Below, one piece after another: positions 6,161-8,357 of a stretch of 8,357 nt of DNA. The position numbers and the translations under genes are program-made. The notes under the pieces are model-generated. The model was not told where the DNA came from. It searched no databases and saw only the letters and a program-made list of their open reading frames with translations. The stretch lies in the NCBI GenBank assembly GCA_964467005.1, contig CAYXPI010000162.1, positions 1 through 8,357 on the forward strand, written 5' to 3'. Each line of letters starts with the position of its first letter. Within the stretch, counting starts at the first letter, position 1. The stretch comes from Thermohalobaculum sp964467005. GTDB taxonomy: Bacteria > Pseudomonadota > Alphaproteobacteria > Rhodobacterales > Rhodobacteraceae.

Positions 6161-6166
6161 CACCAT

Positions 6167-6488
6167 GTCGTTTGGCGCAGTGCGCGGAATGACGATGTTG
6201 GGGCTCTGAACCGTTGTTCCGTCCTTGGCCGCCCAATGACCGCCTCTGCTGAGCGAATGTCCTGGATTCGGACTATCCTCATGCATCTGGGGGAGAATCT
6301 GCGTTTCTGGAATGGCTCATTTCGGGGCGTCGCTTGAGCCCGGCTCGCTGCGCTGCGGCAAGGCAGCTCCGAGCCCGGAATGCCCCTTCGCTGTGAAGCG
6401 TCCGACGGCTCGAATGGGTTGAAGGGCCGCCATTCGTTGCGATCAAACTGTTCGGGCGCCGACGCGGACATCGCGCAGGCGGTTTGCG
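6167..6488. other. Intergenic stretch between the IS and the LuxR-type gene, with a large hairpin
   Basis: No convincing gene is found. The most structured part is 6342-6375, where GGCTCG (6342-6347) pairs with CGAGCC (6370-6375) and an inner CTGC pairs with GCAG. GAGCCCGG also occurs twice as a direct repeat (6336-6343 and 6371-6378). The hairpin lies downstream of the LuxR-type gene on the minus strand and could protect or end that transcript, but it has no T run. A 124-codon minus-strand frame starting at 6492 crosses into the IS and is not supported as a gene. Confidence 0.4.
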
Positions 6489-7043
6489 TCATGCTTCGGG
6501 ATCTCGCGCCGCGGCGCCATGCGGCCGGATCTCGGCAACAGGCCCCGCGATTAGGTCCTCAATGAAGACCGAGAGCAGTTCCGCGCGGTTCGTGACGCCC
6601 GACTTGGCGTATATGCGGGCCAGTTGAGCGCGCACGGTGCCGGACGCCGCGCCGCGCAGCCGGGCGATCGCGGCGACGTCGAAGCCTTTGAGCGCCAGAA
6701 GCGCGACCTCCCTCTCCGCCGGCGTCAGCCCCCACGCCGCGAATTGGGTGCCGATCAGATCAGCCATCGCGCCGCGGGCGGCCGAGAGGGCGGTCTCGCT
6801 CCGCTCGACGTCTTCGAGCGTACGGCGCATCTCCAGGGCGCCGAACACGACGCCGAGGATGAGCGCGAGGGCGACCGCAGATTCCAGCACGAGGTGAAGG
6901 TCGACCCCGTCAAACGTGATGTCGGCGAGCACGTCGCCAACGAAGAACACGGCCGCCATCGCCTGCAGCGCGAGGACCAGCGCAAGGGCGGTCGCCCGGC
7001 GACCGCCCAGGGCCTTCACCCGGCGTGACAGGGTTGGCCGCAT
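6489..7043 (-). CDS. Membrane-anchored LuxR-type helix-turn-helix regulator
   Basis: A 184-residue protein. Residues 17-40 and 49-72 are two hydrophobic membrane helices (ALALVLALQAMAAVFFVG and LVLESAVALALILGVVFGAL), placing both termini in the cytoplasm with a short DITFDGVD periplasmic turn. Residues 73-100 look like an amphipathic linker (RRTLEDVERSETALSAARG). Residues 104-165 are a GerE/LuxR DNA-binding domain: LTPAEREVALLALKG, AAIARLRGAASGTVRAQLARIYAKSGVTNRAELL (split in two at about 131). No receiver or autoinducer domain is present, so this is a one-component or partner-sensing regulator. The ATG at 7043 overlaps the cytochrome stop by one base and has AAGGGG five bases upstream, so it is preferred over the GTG at 7046. 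It is the last gene of a three-gene coupled operon and probably takes its signal from the two upstream envelope proteins. Confidence 0.85.
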   Translation of the reverse strand: MRPTLSRRVKALGGRRATALALVLALQAMAAVFFVGDVLADITFDGVDLHLVLESAVALALILGVVFGALEMRRTLEDVERSETALSAARGAMADLIGTQFAAWGLTPAEREVALLALKGFDVAAIARLRGAASGTVRAQLARIYAKSGVTNRAELLSVFIEDLIAGPVAEIRPHGAAARDPEA

Positions 7044-7669
7044 CACGACCCCTTCAGCATCGGGCGAACGAGGTTCCGGCCCGACAGCCGGCTCTCCAGC
7101 GCGACACCGCCGACATGGATGGCCGCAAGGGCGAGTAGCAGGTTCGCCGCCGCCTCGTGGGTCTCCCCGAGAACTTCCCCGGCCTCGCTCTCCGCATCGT
7201 CATGCTCATCTGCCTCCTCGCCGTACCCCGAGCCGATTGCGACACGGTCGCGCTCGGCTTCATCGCCGGGACGCAGCGCAAAGGGCGAGCCCGCCATGGC
7301 GATGCCGGTAAGCGTCACGACCGCGAGGGTAGCCCAGAGCGCATAGGCCATCAGGGCGCCGAGCGGGTTGTGGGAACGATGCGCCCGGTGCCGACCGGAG
7401 AGCATGTCGGAGACATGCGCGCGGGCCGCCGATAGGCTTGGCGGAAAGGCCGAGAAGCGCGCCGAACCGGTGCCCACCAGGCCCCAGACCAGCCTGAGCC
7501 CCAGCATGGCGAAGGCCGCATAGCCGATCCAGACGTGGATCGCATCGCCTTCTTCCGTGACCAGGCCGTTCAGGAGCACCGCTGCCGCGATGCCCCAATG
7601 CGTAAGCCTGACGAGCGGGTCCCAGCGTGGGCTCTCCTGCTCGACAGCGTCGGCGGAGGTCTCGGTCAT
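7043..7669 (-). CDS. Cytochrome b561-type (cytochrome b/b6 domain) membrane protein
   Basis: A 208-residue integral membrane protein, related to b-type cytochrome subunits that pass electrons across or into the inner membrane. Four helices can be placed at about 22-36, 44-66, 103-126 and 172-191. The histidine pattern fits two haem groups: H24 (RLTHWG), H45 (AIHVWIG), H171 (ETHEAAAN) and H185 (AAIHVGG). The loop between helices 3 and 4 is unusually long and acidic (about 135-168, with EEADEHDDAESEAGE). The ATG at 7669 is chosen over the GTG at 7672. It overlaps the upstream stop by one base and has GGAGGA six bases before it. It lies between a secreted PepSY-like protein and a membrane-bound regulator with coupled translation, suggesting these three act together. 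The electron donor and acceptor are unknown. Confidence 0.85.
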   Translation of the reverse strand: MTETSADAVEQESPRWDPLVRLTHWGIAAAVLLNGLVTEEGDAIHVWIGYAAFAMLGLRLVWGLVGTGSARFSAFPPSLSAARAHVSDMLSGRHRAHRSHNPLGALMAYALWATLAVVTLTGIAMAGSPFALRPGDEAERDRVAIGSGYGEEADEHDDAESEAGEVLGETHEAAANLLLALAAIHVGGVALESRLSGRNLVRPMLKGS

Positions 7670-8130
7670 CACTCGTCCTCCGCCTCGAGCTCGACGATCC
7701 GTCCGTCGCGTTGGTCGATCTTCAGCTCCCAGTGCTGCCCGTTGCGGTCGGCATAGACCTCGATGCGGCCGCGCTCGCGCTCATACTCCACGATCCGGTA
7801 ACCCTCGGCTTCGAGGCGAGCACGGATCGCGCCGTCGTCGGCGCCGGGCAGCGGCCAGGGCCCGCTGCGGTTCCGGGACGTGGAGCGGGTCACTTCGCCG
7901 CTCCCTGCATCAAGATAGGCCTCGATGCGGCGCCCTTCCTTGACCGCGGTCAACTCGATGCGGCCACCCTCGCGCTCGAACGCCGTCATGGCGTAGCCGC
8001 TCTCGGCGAGCGCCGCCGAGATCTCGCCCGGCTCAGTTCCGAGCCGGGCCCCTTCGACGGGTTCGACGGCAACCGCCGCACTGGCCGTCAGCGCCGAAAG
8101 GGTGGCAATAACAATGATGCTCCGGGTCAT
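7669..8130 (-). CDS. Secreted protein with two PepSY-like domains
   Basis: A 153-residue protein with an N-terminal signal peptide (residues 1-22: basic start, hydrophobic IIVIATLSALTA, small residues ASAAVA before the likely cleavage site), so it should be periplasmic. The mature part is two similar repeats, about 35-83 and 100-149. Each has a helix ending in ES/AEGY followed by E-R-x-x-GRIE and strands ending in G-x-V or GRIVELE. This is the PepSY/PepSY_2 pattern, a family linked to ligand or peptidase-inhibitor roles and often found beside membrane redox proteins. The ATG at 8130 has AGGAGG five bases upstream. It is the first gene of the three-gene operon with the b-type cytochrome and the membrane LuxR regulator; its stop overlaps the next start. 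No catalytic residues are visible; a sensing or haem/metal-related role is only inferred. Confidence 0.82.
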   Translation of the reverse strand: MTRSIIVIATLSALTASAAVAVEPVEGARLGTEPGEISAALAESGYAMTAFEREGGRIELTAVKEGRRIEAYLDAGSGEVTRSTSRNRSGPWPLPGADDGAIRARLEAEGYRIVEYERERGRIEVYADRNGQHWELKIDQRDGRIVELEAEDE

Positions 8131-8152
8131 TCTGGCCTCCTGTGCCGAGCTA

Positions 8153-8177
8153 TGCCGGCAAGGATGCCGCCGGCATC
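8153..8177. repeat. Palindromic leader sequences upstream of the PepSY operon
   Basis: Two adjacent symmetric elements lie in the leader: the palindrome TGCCGGCA (8153-8160) and GATGCC-GCC-GGCATC (8163-8177), a 6-bp stem with a 3-base loop. They start about 20 bases before the PepSY start and could be a regulator site or an RNA hairpin. Confidence 0.4.
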
Positions 8178-8218
8178 GGAGGAATGGGGCGTGGTGCGCC
8201 TAGGAGCCATTGATTGAA

Positions 8219-8252
8219 CGCTTACTTGGCAGACCGTAAGCGCCGGCTTACG
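8219..8252. promoter_or_regulatory. Triple GCTTAC repeat, candidate operator of the PepSY-cytochrome-LuxR operon
   Basis: GCTTAC occurs at 8220-8225, as its complement GTAAGC at 8236-8241, and again at 8246-8251. CGTAAGC (8235-8241) and GCTTACG (8246-8252) form a perfect 7-bp inverted repeat with a 4-base spacer. CGCTTAC (8219-8225) also pairs with GTAAGCG (8236-8242). The cluster lies about 90-120 bases upstream of the PepSY start. LuxR-type dimers commonly bind short inverted repeats, so autoregulation by the third gene is plausible. I see no clear -35/-10 pair beside it. Confidence 0.45.
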
Positions 8253-8357
8253 CCCCAAGGCAGCTTCGTGCTGGAAAGCGGCCAACCGCCCGATGGCGGA
8301 AACGTCCGCAACCCGGCCTATGGGCTTCGCGGGTTCAACGCGCCTGCAGCGAACGGC
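8253..8357. other. Unassigned sequence at the right edge
   Basis: No gene can be supported in these 105 bases. A small hairpin CCGCC-CGAT-GGCGG is visible near 8287-8300. The stretch may be upstream intergenic DNA of the PepSY operon. Confidence 0.3.

Larger units (their letters stand above)
4783..6166 (-). mobile_element. IS110-family insertion sequence, IS1111-like, about 1.38 kb
   Basis: The element contains a single DEDD transposase gene flanked by a perfect 10-bp inverted repeat: TGATCGCGGC at 4791-4800 and GCCGCGATCA at 6151-6160. IS1111-group elements carry such repeats slightly inside their true ends. The exact ends are inferred: an AT dinucleotide occurs just outside both repeats (4781-4782 and 6165-6166) and could be the exchanged core, giving about 1,384 bp. 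No target duplication is seen, as usual for this family. In the transposase direction the upstream noncoding part is short (about 90 bases) and the downstream part is long (about 245 bases). That is the arrangement in which IS1111-type elements encode their guide RNA downstream of the transposase. The transposase is intact, so the element may be active. Confidence 0.82.

Noticed and set aside
6118..6492. A 124-codon minus-strand frame whose ATG overlaps the LuxR gene stop by four bases
   Set aside because: The overlap is tempting, but the protein has no recognisable domain, its composition looks noncoding, there is no strong ribosome-binding site, and it runs through the left end of the IS.
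8219..8252. Reading the GCTTAC hairpin as a transcription terminator
   Set aside because: No T run follows on either strand and no gene ends next to it within the window.
1..8357. CRISPR array, phage genes or toxin-antitoxin pair
   Set aside because: No regularly spaced repeats, no phage structural motifs and no small coupled gene pair of that type were seen on either strand.

Overview
The window is GC-rich DNA with alphaproteobacterial gene families and layout, most likely from a Rhodobacteraceae or rhizobial relative. The main indications are a glxBCD-glnT type cluster and an XRE-cupin regulator that closely resemble those lineages. Taxonomy is inferred from family recognition only. Every protein gene lies on the minus strand; the only plus-strand gene is a tRNA.

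Right to left on the minus strand, positions 4206 to 1 carry one tightly packed nitrogen-metabolism operon. It runs from an XRE-cupin regulator to a class-II glutamine amidotransferase (GlxB/MgsA-like), a GXGXG-domain protein (GlxC/MgsB-like), an FMN-binding glutamate-synthase domain protein (GlxD/MgsC-like) and the first 198 codons of a type III glutamine synthetase-like enzyme (GlnT or GmaS-like). The three glutamate-synthase pieces together make a split GltB-type enzyme. They may serve glutamate synthesis or the N-methylglutamate route of methylamine use; the window alone cannot decide. The FMN subunit lacks the cysteines that would bind an iron-sulfur cluster.

A plus-strand tRNA-Val(CAC) at 4316-4391, with its own promoter and terminator, marks a boundary. 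To its right is a gene-poor stretch, then an IS110-family (IS1111-like) element at about 4783-6166, then another gene-poor stretch. The element has a 10-bp subterminal inverted repeat, a DEDD transposase whose ribosome-binding site can be sequestered by a hairpin, and a 220-250 nt noncoding segment downstream of the transposase. That segment contains a 10-nt match to the flank at one end and a 9-nt match to the other end, which is the signature expected of a bridge RNA (seekRNA). This is the most interesting signal in the window.

Positions 8130 to 6489 hold a second translationally coupled minus-strand operon: a secreted protein with two PepSY-like repeats, a four-histidine cytochrome b561-type membrane protein, and a membrane-anchored LuxR-type regulator. 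Together they look like an envelope redox or ligand sensing module. A three-copy GCTTAC motif about 90-120 bp upstream is a candidate operator.
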